A stretch of DNA of 64,000 nt from an uncultured Faecalibacterium sp. (GCA_934548045.1 CAKTEM010000008.1:66270-130269), one strand, 5' to 3'. Numbered from the stretch's first letter, positions 50,292 through 58,244 are shown. A program made the numbers and translations. Notes: a model not told the origin generated them from the sequence alone.

Positions 50292-52568
50292 TCACTTCTG
50301 GTTGTTGTTGCGATAGTAGTTGATGAGGCAGCCGTCCGCGATGATCTGACGCTCCGGCTCGGTCAGGACACCGGTGGAGACCGGGAACTCGGTCACGGTG
50401 CCGTCCGGCTTGACTGCATAAGCGGAGAAACTTGCCTTGTTCTCGAGAACTGCCTGACGCAGGCCCGGAACGAAGATGTAGTCGCCCAGCTCGAAGACCT
50501 CGGGGTTCTCGACGAGGAACGGAGTCATGCCCCAGTTGATGCAGTTGGAGCGATAACGCTTGGTGGCGTACTGTTTTGCGAAGTTTGCGGATGCGCCCAT
50601 GACGCGCTGGCAGGAAGCGGCCTGCTCACGGGCGGAGCCGTCGCCGGGCATGTTGGCGAAGATGGTGGAGCCGATGTCCGTGTTGGCCGGGTCATTCTGG
50701 ATGCCTGCCTTGGTGAGGGCTGCATAGACATTCAGGACTTCCTCGGGCAGAGCCTTGCCAGCCTCACGGTCGCGCTCGATCTGGCGCATGACCTTGCTGC
50801 GAGAGACGTACTGGGGATCACGGCGGCTCAGAGCGAACTCAGACAGACGCTCGGGGTTGGAACGATAGGAAGAGGTCTCGCCGGAGGGAATCAGCTCGTC
50901 GGTGGTGGTGACAGGGTCGGTGATGTAGGAGCAGACCTTCACCAGTAGGTCGTCGGTCAGGGCAGGCATCTCGGGCCAGTCCTTGATGTTCGGGCCGAAG
51001 CGCAGTTCTGCGTCCGGCTCAGCATGGCCCCAGCCGTTGTAAACGCGCTTCTCGTACAGGGATGCGTTGTAGTGATATTCGGGGTTGGTATACTCGACAT
51101 CGAGGTCGGTCGCAGCGGTCAGCTTGCCGCCGTTTGCAGCTGTTGCCGCGATGGAACGGGCGTCCATCAGGGCAACAGCTGCCATCTGGCCTTCACCCGG
51201 CTTGGAGCCTTCGCGGTTCGGGAAGTTACGGGTGGTGTGACGGATGGAGAACTCGCCGTTTGCCGGGCAGTCGCCTGCACCGAAGCAGGGGCCGCAGAAG
51301 CACTCGCGCATGATGGCACCGGCATTGACGAGGTCGTTTGCACGGCCATTCTTGAGCAGCTCGCTCAGAGCAGGCATGGAGCCCGGATAGATGCTCAGGG
51401 TGAAGGAACCGTTGCCGCAGCTCTGGCCGCGCAGGATGTCAGCAGCAGCGCAGATGTTGTCGAAGGTGCCGCCGGCGCAGCCAGCGATCTCGCCCTGATC
51501 GACCCAGATGGCACCGTCGTGGAATTTGCTGTCCAGATTCATCTTGGCACCCTTGATCTGCTTGTTGGCCTCTTCCTGAACTTTGTGCAGGATGTCGGCT
51601 GCGTTCTCCTGCAGCTCGTGGATGGTGTAGGTGTTGGAGGGGTGCATCGGCATTGCGATGGTGGACTCGATGGTGGACAGATCGATGTAGACGCAACCGT
51701 CGTAGTAAGCGACCTCAGCAGGCTGCAATTTCTTGAAGTCCTGCGGACGGCCATGGATGGTGTAGTAACGCTGGGTCTCCTCATCGGTGACCCAGATGGA
51801 GGACCAGCAGGTGGTCTCGGTGGTCATGACGTCGATGGCGTTGCGATACTCGATGGGCAGGCCGGCAATGCCGGGGCCGACGAACTCCATGACCTTGTTC
51901 TTGACATAGCCCTTCTTATAGACGGCACCGCAGATGCTCAGAGCCACATCGTGGGGGCCGATGCCCGGGCGAGGCTTGCCGGTCAGGTAGATGGCAATGA
52001 CCTGCGGACGAGCGAAGTCATAGGTTCGGCCCAGCAGCTGCTTGGCCAGCTCGCCGCCGCCCTCGCCGACAGCCATGGTACCCAGCGCACCGTAACGGGT
52101 GTGGGAGTCGGAACCGAGGATCATCTTGCCGCCGGCTGCCATCGTCTCACGGTTGTAGCTGTGGATATTTGCCATGTTGGTGGGAACATAGATGCCGCCG
52201 TACTTGTGAGCAGCGGACAGTGCGAACTTGTGGTCGTCCTCGTTGATGGTGCCGCCGACTGCGCACAGGCTGTTGTGGCAGTTGGTCAGGACGTAGGGCA
52301 GAGGGAACTTCTTCATGCCGGATGCGCGGGCGGTCTGGATGATGCCGACATAGGTGATATCGTGGCTGGTCATGGAGTCGAACTTCAGTTGCAGCTGGTC
52401 GGGATCACCGCTCTTGTTGTGGGCCTGCAGGATACCGTAGGCCATAGTGCCTTTCTCAGCAGCTTCTTTATAGGTGGCTTTGCCGGTCTTCTGTGCCACC
52501 TCTTCGGGGCAGGAGCAGATGGTCTCGCCGTTGACGAGGTAGATCCCGTTCTCATACAGTTTCAACAT
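50292..52568 (-). CDS. Aconitase-superfamily hydratase (YbhJ-like)
   Basis: 758 residues. Iron-sulfur cluster ligands are Cys364 (IAGCAGGTFDN) and the Cys425/Cys428 pair (CFCGPCFGAGD). Other active-site stretches are LGSDSHTRYGALGTMAVGEGG (152-171) and NREGSKPGEGQMAAVALMDARSIAATAANG, and the C-terminal swivel domain has KRYRSNCINWGMTPFL. Overall length and order resemble E. coli YbhJ and related hydratases more than the TCA-cycle aconitase AcnA. The reaction is likely hydration/dehydration of a tricarboxylate or analogue; the substrate is not fixed. The presence of a PrpF-type isomerase upstream suggests an aconitate-like compound. AAGGAAGTACCTGCT precedes the ATG. Confidence 0.82.
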   Translation of the reverse strand: MLKLYENGIYLVNGETICSCPEEVAQKTGKATYKEAAEKGTMAYGILQAHNKSGDPDQLQLKFDSMTSHDITYVGIIQTARASGMKKFPLPYVLTNCHNSLCAVGGTINEDDHKFALSAAHKYGGIYVPTNMANIHSYNRETMAAGGKMILGSDSHTRYGALGTMAVGEGGGELAKQLLGRTYDFARPQVIAIYLTGKPRPGIGPHDVALSICGAVYKKGYVKNKVMEFVGPGIAGLPIEYRNAIDVMTTETTCWSSIWVTDEETQRYYTIHGRPQDFKKLQPAEVAYYDGCVYIDLSTIESTIAMPMHPSNTYTIHELQENAADILHKVQEEANKQIKGAKMNLDSKFHDGAIWVDQGEIAGCAGGTFDNICAAADILRGQSCGNGSFTLSIYPGSMPALSELLKNGRANDLVNAGAIMRECFCGPCFGAGDCPANGEFSIRHTTRNFPNREGSKPGEGQMAAVALMDARSIAATAANGGKLTAATDLDVEYTNPEYHYNASLYEKRVYNGWGHAEPDAELRFGPNIKDWPEMPALTDDLLVKVCSYITDPVTTTDELIPSGETSSYRSNPERLSEFALSRRDPQYVSRSKVMRQIERDREAGKALPEEVLNVYAALTKAGIQNDPANTDIGSTIFANMPGDGSAREQAASCQRVMGASANFAKQYATKRYRSNCINWGMTPFLVENPEVFELGDYIFVPGLRQAVLENKASFSAYAVKPDGTVTEFPVSTGVLTEPERQIIADGCLINYYRNNNQK

Positions 52569-52657
52569 AGCAGGTACTTCCTTTCATCTCTTGGGATTTT
52601 ACTCTCTTCTGATCCCGGTCAGGATCTTCTTTCTGGCTCTATGATAGCGCATTGGAA

Positions 52658-52672
52658 CCATTCTGTAAAATA
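52658..52672 (-). promoter_or_regulatory. Promoter-proximal motif of the aconitase-like gene
   Basis: Minus-strand TATTTTACAGAATGG covers a TTACAG -35-like box; TATCAT lies 16 bases downstream. A near-identical TATTTTACAAATGG is at 54037-54050 in front of the PrpF-like gene, which suggests a shared regulator, for which the LysR protein is the candidate. Confidence 0.45.
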
Positions 52673-52714
52673 GTTGGTTTTTATGACTTTTGATTCTTAT
52701 TTTTGATGATAGAA

Positions 52715-52770
52715 AAGCAGAAAACGACAGCAGCTCTGTCCGGAAAAACCAGACAGAGCCGCTGCTGTTG
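52715..52770 (-). terminator. Terminator after the PrpF-like gene
   Basis: CAGCAGC..TCTGTC pairs with GACAGAGCTGCTG-type sequence with a one-base bulge, followed on the minus strand by GTTTTCTGCTTTT. Confidence 0.7.
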
Positions 52771-52813
52771 TTGTGTTCTATTTTCTCATCCAGCAGGATA
52801 GGAGAGAGCGAAA

Positions 52814-53956
52814 TTATTTGCGGATGTACAGAGTACCATCCATGATGCGGCGAGCCGTGCGCTGGACGGCGACGCCGGAGACCTTGATCTCATTCAGGGG
52901 CTTGGTGGGGTCATCCAGATAGGGATACATCGTCATGACGCCGGACGGATGGCCGATGCGGACGGTCTGCTGGCCGGGCTGGATGTTTGCCAGCTCGTTG
53001 ACGATGGTGCCGGGAACGAAAGCCGCCACACTGATGGAAGACGCGCTGGTGAGCGGACAGGCCTTGTGGCACTTAAACACGCTGATAACACGGGCGCAGA
53101 TGTCCATCTCGGAAGCATCGACCTGCTTGCCGCTGATGTCGGTGAAGGAGGTCGGGACGTTCACGAAGCCGACCTTGGGAACAGCCGGGCTGTTGGCGGT
53201 AGCGTCAGCGAAGTCCTTCGCAAAGCCCATCTTGACGCAGGCCGCGCCGCGGATGGCTTCCAGCTTTGCGGCCAGAGCCTTGTTTGCGTCGACTTCGGCA
53301 GGCAGTTCGGTACCGGCAATGCCGAGGTCGGCGGCACGGACCAGAACGATGGGGTTGGAAACGTCCAGAATGGTCGCTTCAATGGTGCCAAACTCGCCCA
53401 GATCCAGCACTTCCTTTGCGGAATCGGTAGGGAAGAGCTTGCCCGTCTTGGAACCGGCCGGGTCGAGGAAATTGACTTTCAACTCACCGGCAGTGCCGTC
53501 GACGCCTGCGATGGAGCAGGTGCCCTCGTTGTTGAACTGTCCATCCTTGACCGGAACTTCAACGTCGATGGTCTTGTTGGTGTTCAGGTTGAACATGTGG
53601 ACGATGGTGGTCGGCTCGGTCAGATGTTCGACCAGACCCATCTCGACCGCAAAAGGAGCGGTGGCGGCGGTCATGTTGCCGCAGTTGCTCTTGTAGTCGA
53701 TCTTGGACTGGCCCACGATGGACTGACCGACGATGTAATCGACGTCGATGCCGGGCCGGTCGCTCTTGTTGACGACGACGATCTTGTTGTTGCTGGACAC
53801 ACAGCCGCCCAGACCGTCGATCTGCTTGGGGTCAGGGCTGCCCATCGCCTGAACAAAAATGTCATCCCACTCTTCCCGGGCAGGCAGGTCTTCGCGCAGG
53901 AACATGCAGCCCTTCGATGTGCCACCGCGCATGAATACACAGGGGAACTTCCGCAT
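52814..53956 (-). CDS. PrpF-family (aconitate/methylaconitate isomerase-like) protein
   Basis: 380 residues, PrpF fold. The opening FPCVFMRGGTSKGCMFLREDLP and the catalytic region IVGQSKIDYKSNCGNMTAATAPFAVE, with the conserved Lys/Cys environment, are typical. The C-terminal VRIGHPSGVMTM also fits. Relatives isomerise 2-methylaconitate, trans-aconitate or 4-oxalomesaconate. No methylcitrate synthase or lyase is present nearby, so propionate breakdown is unlikely; an aconitate-type isomerase feeding the adjacent hydratase is the better guess. AAGGATGATAATTT gives the ribosome binding site. Confidence 0.85.
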   Translation of the reverse strand: MRKFPCVFMRGGTSKGCMFLREDLPAREEWDDIFVQAMGSPDPKQIDGLGGCVSSNNKIVVVNKSDRPGIDVDYIVGQSIVGQSKIDYKSNCGNMTAATAPFAVEMGLVEHLTEPTTIVHMFNLNTNKTIDVEVPVKDGQFNNEGTCSIAGVDGTAGELKVNFLDPAGSKTGKLFPTDSAKEVLDLGEFGTIEATILDVSNPIVLVRAADLGIAGTELPAEVDANKALAAKLEAIRGAACVKMGFAKDFADATANSPAVPKVGFVNVPTSFTDISGKQVDASEMDICARVISVFKCHKACPLTSASSISVAAFVPGTIVNELANIQPGQQTVRIGHPSGVMTMYPYLDDPTKPLNEIKVSGVAVQRTARRIMDGTLYIRK

Positions 53957-54091
53957 AAATTATCATCCTTTCGACTGATTCAAATACTCGTAAATGGAGA
54001 AACGCTTTTCTTGACTCTATCAAACCACAAACCCATCCATTTGTAAAATATAAAGATTCAATTGAATTCCATTCTAGAAAGGAATCGTTGA

Positions 54092-54140
54092 CAAAAAAGA
54101 AGAGCCGCCCTCTCCCCAACTTGAGGAAAAAGACGGCTCT
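54092..54140 (-). terminator. Terminator after the DUF1275 gene
   Basis: AGAGCCG pairs with CGGCTCT across a partly paired loop; minus-strand tail TTCTTTTTTGTC. Confidence 0.65.
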
Positions 54141-54157
54141 CGTATCACAGAAAAAGG

Positions 54158-54976
54158 TCAGTTCTCGTGCTTTTCGTGGTGCAGGGTGTCGTGAAGCTCC
54201 TGATGCTCTTCGTGAAGTTCCTCTTTGATGAGGTGGTCAACTTCACGGACGTCATGCCGCAGTTCGTTCAGCTCCGACTCGATGGCCGGGTTCTCCTCGA
54301 TGTCCTCCTTAATGAACATCAGGACAAAGCTGACGATGAGCAGCAGGCAGGAACCCCAGATGGCGTACCGACCGAACCACTGGATGCCCACACTGCCCAA
54401 GCCAGCCCCCAGACCGAACAGGAAGATGATGCCGAAATAGTGGAAGGCTTTGTCCTTTGCCTTGGCATTGCCGGTGCGCATCCATCCGCAGAGGGCTTCC
54501 ATGCCGCTCCGCAGGTTGCCGATGCACATGGTGCTGGCGAAGCCGTAGCCGTTCACTTTCCGGAAGGTCTGTACCTGCATGGCGCAGGCAAACGAGACGA
54601 TGGCGTTGGCCAGCATGTTCCACTCCTGTGGAAAGAAACCGACCGCAAACAGCAGAACGATCTCGCACAGAACGACCAGCTGCCGCCAATGGAGCGACTG
54701 CAGCGTCTTGAACCGCCCGTGCATCATCTCGGCGACGAAAACGCCAAGCGCAAAGGCCAGCAGAGGGATGAGATAGTGAAGGACTTTATCCCACTGCCCG
54801 GCAAACAGGTTGTCGCTCAAAAGAACGATGTTGCCGGTCTGGGCATTGGCGAAGACCTTTCCGCGAAAGAAGTAGGTATAAGCATCCTGTAAACCGCCGG
54901 AAAGGGAAAGAAACATCGCTGTATAAAAGGATTCGGACATCTGCCCGTGGTGGATCCGTTTCAGATTCGATTGCAT
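54158..54976 (-). CDS. DUF1275 (YoaK-like) membrane protein
   Basis: 272 residues. Six or seven helices in residues 15-230, with the family motifs LSLSGGLQDAYTYFFRGKVFANAQTGNIVLLS and MQVQTFRKVNGYGFASTMCIGNLRSG. The C-terminal 40 residues are an unusual His/Glu-rich coil (LIKEELHEEHQELHDTLHHEKHEN) that could bind metal ions or pair with itself; this tail is not part of the family core. Function unknown. Single gene with a terminator. Confidence 0.85.
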   Translation of the reverse strand: MQSNLKRIHHGQMSESFYTAMFLSLSGGLQDAYTYFFRGKVFANAQTGNIVLLSDNLFAGQWDKVLHYLIPLLAFALGVFVAEMMHGRFKTLQSLHWRQLVVLCEIVLLFAVGFFPQEWNMLANAIVSFACAMQVQTFRKVNGYGFASTMCIGNLRSGMEALCGWMRTGNAKAKDKAFHYFGIIFLFGLGAGLGSVGIQWFGRYAIWGSCLLLIVSFVLMFIKEDIEENPAIESELNELRHDVREVDHLIKEELHEEHQELHDTLHHEKHEN

Positions 54977-55111
54977 GAAAACACACCCTCACAAAAAATA
55001 CTCGCAGTTTTTGTCTAATCTGCTACATTATTATAATAACAAATCGAACAAAGTGCAATAGGACATTTGCGGTATGCCTGCCATGTTGAAAAAGTATGAC
55101 GGCGAAGGGTT

Positions 55112-55140
55112 TTGCAATGCGATGCAGGATGTGGTACAAT
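55112..55140 (+). promoter_or_regulatory. Promoter of the TrmH-family gene
   Basis: TTGCAA (55112-55117), 17-base spacer, TACAAT (55135-55140), 42 bases before the start codon. Confidence 0.65.
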
Positions 55141-55181
55141 AACAAAAACGCTGTTTATACGATTCAAAAGGAGATTTTTGA

Positions 55182-56009
55182 ATGTCCAATATTATCGAAA
55201 TCACCGATTTCAACGCACCCGAGCTTGACCCTTATGCCCGACTGACGCAGGCCCAGCTGCGGAACCGTCTGGAACCGGAAAAGGGAATCTTCATCGCCGA
55301 AAGCCCGAAGGTCATTTCCCGGGCATTGGATGCAGGTTATCAGCCCATCTCGCTGCTGATGGAGCGCAAGCAGATCACCGGCCCGGCGGCAGAGATCCTG
55401 ACCCGGTGCGGCGATGCTCCGGTCTATACCGCAGACCGGGAGATGCTGGCCGCCTTGACCGGCTTCGAGCTGACGCGCGGCGTGCTTTGCGCCTTCCACC
55501 GCCCGGCACCCTGTTCGGTGGAGGAGCTTTGCAAAAATGCCCAGCGTGTGGTCGTATTGGAAGGAATCGTCGATTCGACCAATGTTGGCGCAATTTTCCG
55601 CAGTGCCGCCGCGCTGAATATGGACGCTGTCCTCACGACGCCATCCTGCTGTGACCCTCTCTGCCGCCGTGCCGTCCGTGTCAGCATGGGAACCGTCTTT
55701 CAGGTGCCTTGGGCGCAGATCGGCGCAACGCCTGCCGACTGGCCGGAGAAGGGAATCGGGCAGCTTCATGCCCTCGGCTTCAAGACCGCTGCAATGGCCC
55801 TGAGTGACCGCTCAGTGAGCATCGACGATGAACAGCTTGCAGCAGAACCGCGCCTCGCCATCATCATGGGAACTGAGGGGGATGGCCTCTCTCATTCCAC
55901 CATTGCCGCCTGCGATTATACGGTAAAGATCCCGATGTCACATGGTGTCGATTCCCTCAATGTCGCCGCCGCAAGTGCCGTCGCGTTCTGGCAGCTGGGA
56001 AAACAGTAA
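55182..56009 (+). CDS. TrmH/SpoU-family RNA 2'-O-methyltransferase
   Basis: 275 residues. N-terminal substrate-binding part (NRLEPEKGIFIAESPKVISRAL) and a C-terminal SPOUT domain with VVVLEGIVDSTNVGAIFRSAAALNMDAVL, IIMGTEGDGLS and IPMSHGVDSLNVAAASAVAFWQL, the three classic SpoU motifs that form the SAM-binding knot. It modifies rRNA or tRNA ribose; the target is unknown. AAAAGGAGATTTTTGA precedes the ATG. It stands just before the tRNA-Ala locus. Confidence 0.92.
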   Translation: MSNIIEITDFNAPELDPYARLTQAQLRNRLEPEKGIFIAESPKVISRALDAGYQPISLLMERKQITGPAAEILTRCGDAPVYTADREMLAALTGFELTRGVLCAFHRPAPCSVEELCKNAQRVVVLEGIVDSTNVGAIFRSAAALNMDAVLTTPSCCDPLCRRAVRVSMGTVFQVPWAQIGATPADWPEKGIGQLHALGFKTAAMALSDRSVSIDDEQLAAEPRLAIIMGTEGDGLSHSTIAACDYTVKIPMSHGVDSLNVAAASAVAFWQLGKQ

Positions 56010-56134
56010 GAGCAGATGGATTCCCAATTGCAAATGCCCGGAGTTTTGCCCGAAGGCCTTTGGCTCAATATTTCAGAGAAAATCCTTGACAAATATCTTC
56101 CAGCGCGTTAAACTAATGGAGTCATAAGTTATAT

Positions 56135-56250
56135 GGGCTCGTAGCTCAGCTGGGAGTGCAAGCGTATCGCTTTTGTGCCCCACAGAGTTGTGGGCATTCA
56201 AATGGGGAGCATGTCGGTTGGTCGCCCAACCGAGTCACGCCCCTAAATAT
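56135..56250 (+). repeat. 116-bp tandem unit A, beginning with a tRNA-like 5' portion
   Basis: Starts GGGCTCGTAGCTCAGCTGGGAG, close to the first 22 bases of the tRNA-Ala at 56367, then diverges into about 94 bases with three small hairpins: AAGCG/CGCTT, a TGCC.CAC/GTGGGCA stem and GGTTGG-TCGC-CCAACC. It ends CACGCCCCTAAATAT. About 109 of 116 bases match unit B. It is not a complete tRNA: no normal anticodon arm or CCA end. Confidence 0.85.
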
Positions 56251-56366
56251 GGGCCTATAGCTCAGCTGGGAGTGCAAGCGTATCGCTTTTGTGCCCCACA
56301 GAGTTGTGGGCTTTAGAATGGGGAGTATGTCGGTTGGTCGCCCAACCGAGTCACGCCCCTAAATAT
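56251..56366 (+). repeat. 116-bp tandem unit B, directly before tRNA-Ala
   Basis: Same length as unit A with about seven substitutions. It starts GGGCCTATAGCTCAGCTGGGAG, an exact copy of the first 22 bases of the true tRNA-Ala that follows. It shares the 24-base motif (56274-56297) found in unit A (56158-56181) and, with two changes, at the recombinase 3' end (56616-56639). Confidence 0.85.
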
Positions 56367-56442
56367 GGGCCTATAGCTCAGCTGGGAGAGCGTTCGGTTC
56401 GCATCCGAGAGGTCAAGGGTTCGAATCCCTCTAGGTCCACCA
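56367..56442 (+). tRNA. tRNA-Ala (anticodon CGC)
   Basis: 76 bases with acceptor stem GGGCCTA/TAGGTCC, D arm GCTCAGCTGGGAGAGC, anticodon arm TTCGG-TTCGCAT-CCGAG giving anticodon CGC for the GCG codon, T arm AGGGTTCGAATCCCT and an encoded CCA. A terminator follows four bases later. Confidence 0.92.
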
Positions 56443-56446
56443 ATTT

Positions 56447-56478
56447 GCCGCATCGTTTTGTACGATGCGGCGTTTTTT
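56447..56478 (+). terminator. Terminator after tRNA-Ala
   Basis: GCCGCATCG / CGATGCGGC stem followed by GTTTTTT. Confidence 0.9.
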
Positions 56479-56508
56479 ATGTCCAAAAAACTTTGGCAGA
56501 CCGTGCCG

Positions 56509-56539
56509 GGCTCCGAACCCTGAAGTCGGATGCGAACCG
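56509..56539 (-). repeat. Degenerate inverted copy of the tRNA-Ala anticodon and T arms
   Basis: On the minus strand, CGGTTCGCATCCG (56539-56527) is an exact 13-base copy of the tRNA anticodon arm, followed in the same order by AGGGTTCGGAGCCC (about 56522-56509), close to the T arm AGGGTTCGAATCCCT. The gap between them is shorter than in the tRNA. The 188 bases between the tRNA and the recombinase hold this, the terminator and no gene. Confidence 0.55.
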
Positions 56540-56615
56540 GGCGGGGTCATCAATGTACTTTTTGAAAATCCATCGGTTTCACGCTTCTTTCTTTTGATTT
56601 TGCATGGTGCTGCGG

Positions 56616-56639
56616 GCAAGCGCATCGCTTTTATGCCCC
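56616..56639. repeat. 24-bp motif at the recombinase 3' end, shared with the tRNA-linked units (possible attachment site)
   Basis: GCAAGCGCATCGCTTTTATGCCCC-type sequence (24 bases) differs at two positions from identical copies at 56158-56181 and 56274-56297. It covers the last codons and stop of the serine recombinase gene and folds as nested GGGCA/TGCCC and AGCG/CGCT pairs. The location at the recombinase edge fits an attachment-site half. Confidence 0.5.
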
Positions 56640-58244
56640 CTTTTCGGAAATTTCTTCAAAAATTTCCGCACCATCGTAGGTTGATACAGCCTTGAGCTGC
56701 TCTACTTGGTCGAAGCTGGCGTTCAGCGTAATCGAAATCTCATAGTCTTTTCGGACGCGAATCTCTTTGATGAACTGCTGCAAAATGGCGCGGCGTTCAT
56801 CGTGGTTGGCGGTGTCGTACACATCTGCCCACGTGAACAGTTCGTTGCAGATGTAGTTGCTGCGCTTTGCTGTTTTGGTGGCTTCTTCGTATTCTTCCTG
56901 TGCCTGCACAAGCTGCTTTTCCAGCGTTTCCAGAGCCTCTCTTGCCTCGGCTACCAGTGTGCCGAGCAGTTCTTTGTCCAAGGCACTTACGCCCCGGATG
57001 ACGAGGATGGTTTCGGCTTTCAGGTCGTCCAGTTCTTTCTGCTTGCTTTCCAAGTCTTTCTGGATTTTCTTGACCTTCTTCTGGATGCGGGCGGCATCGT
57101 TCGTCTTGACCGATTCCAGCAGCTTCTTCCGGGAAACTTCCCGGAACTGTGCAAAGATCTGCCGGACAACTTCTTCCACGATGGAATCCAGCTTGGAAAC
57201 GCCGTAGCCGGACTGCCCATCGCAGTCACCCGGATGCCGAATCTTGTAGAAGCAGCTATACCGGGGCCGAACTTCTTTTACCGTATGCCCATCGGCATAG
57301 GTGTGCGTCCGTCCGCTGCTGGTCAGGCTCAGGCGGTTGCCGCAGTGGGCGCAGTAGACCAGCCCGGTCAGCAGGGCTTTGGAACTGGTGCCCAGTGAAG
57401 TACCGCCACGCTCACAGGTGCGTGCCTGCCGCAGCTCCTGTGCCTGCTCGAACAGTTCCGGTTCAATGATGCGGAGCTGCGGACACTCCGTCTCCACCGC
57501 ACCGTTGATGAGGTACCCCGTGTATCCTTTGTTCTTGATCATCCGAACGATGCTGGTGTTGGGAATGTTTTTGTTGTTCCGTCCTACGACTCCCTGTTCA
57601 TAAAGATAGTGGCTCAACTTTTGTGCGCCGTAGCCCTCATAAACGTACTTGTGGAAAATCAGCCGGACGATCTCAGCTTCAGCTTCATCAATCACAAGGT
57701 CGCAGACTTCCTGATTCTTCTTGTTCACCCGACCAAGGCGGACACGCTTGTAGCCAAAAGCCACGGTGCCGCCCGTGTAGTGACCTTCCCCGGTGAGCTG
57801 TTCCAGCCTTGTCCGGGTACGGACGGAGGTTTTCAGGCTCTCGCCGGATGCCTGCCAGTAGCGGATGTAGTTCATCAGCTTGTCCACATGGGTGTCGAAC
57901 CGCTGCTGTCCCTCGTTCACGCTCCAGACCTCGATGCCCTGCTTCGTGAACCATTCCACGATAAAGGGCGTTTCATCATCACGGCGACCGAGACGGTCAA
58001 ACATGAACACCAGCAGAATGTCAAACTTGCCTTCCATCGCAGCCTGTTGAATTTTCTGGAGTTCGTCACGCTCTTTGGCAGATTTTTTGAAGCCGGAAAC
58101 GCCTTTTTCGGAAAATTCCTTGACGATCTCCCAGCCCTGACTTTCTGCAAAGTCGCGGCAGGATTCTTTCTGCATGGGGATGTCGTCTTTCTCGACCTGT
58201 CCCTTTGTTGAAACACGGTATAAGGTATAAACACGTTTTTTCAT
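56631..58244 (-). CDS. Large serine recombinase
   Basis: 537 residues. The N-terminal resolvase domain has catalytic Ser in YTLYRVSTKGQVEKDDIP (about residue 12), FDILLVFMFDRLGRRDDETPF and the helix to about residue 130. A Recombinase domain (YGAQKLSHYLYEQGVVGR) and a zinc ribbon (LLTGLVYCAHCGNRL and the later Cys residues) follow, then a long coiled coil (RIQKKVKKIQKDLESKQKELDDLK). It is the plan of site-specific integrases of phages and Tn4451/Tn5397-like elements. ATG 58244 follows GAAAGAGAGATTG. Its stop lies beside the tRNA-linked repeats, so it marks one end of an integrated element. Confidence 0.93.
   Translation of the reverse strand: MKKRVYTLYRVSTKGQVEKDDIPMQKESCRDFAESQGWEIVKEFSEKGVSGFKKSAKERDELQKIQQAAMEGKFDILLVFMFDRLGRRDDETPFIVEWFTKQGIEVWSVNEGQQRFDTHVDKLMNYIRYWQASGESLKTSVRTRTRLEQLTGEGHYTGGTVAFGYKRVRLGRVNKKNQEVCDLVIDEAEAEIVRLIFHKYVYEGYGAQKLSHYLYEQGVVGRNNKNIPNTSIVRMIKNKGYTGYLINGAVETECPQLRIIEPELFEQAQELRQARTCERGGTSLGTSSKALLTGLVYCAHCGNRLSLTSSGRTHTYADGHTVKEVRPRYSCFYKIRHPGDCDGQSGYGVSKLDSIVEEVVRQIFAQFREVSRKKLLESVKTNDAARIQKKVKKIQKDLESKQKELDDLKAETILVIRGVSALDKELLGTLVAEAREALETLEKQLVQAQEEYEEATKTAKRSNYICNELFTWADVYDTANHDERRAILQQFIKEIRVRKDYEISITLNASFDQVEQLKAVSTYDGAEIFEEISEKGA

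Noticed and set aside
50292..52568. Naming the aconitase-like gene acnA or leuC
   Set aside because: Length, order and neighbours fit the YbhJ-like group better, and there is no leuD or citrate-cycle gene nearby.
51024..52673. A 549-codon plus-strand frame across the aconitase-like gene
   Set aside because: Antisense shadow: Cys, Fe-S and substrate motifs are on the minus strand.
52814..53956. A methylcitrate (propionate) pathway
   Set aside because: prpB, prpC and prpD are absent around the PrpF-like gene.
56135..56366. Tandem 116-bp units as a CRISPR array or as two complete tRNA genes
   Set aside because: There are only two adjoining copies with no spacers and no cas genes nearby. Each lacks a normal anticodon arm, T loop and CCA end.
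56289..56597. A 102-codon frame running through unit B, the tRNA and the terminator
   Set aside because: It crosses a complete tRNA gene and a terminator and has no coding features.
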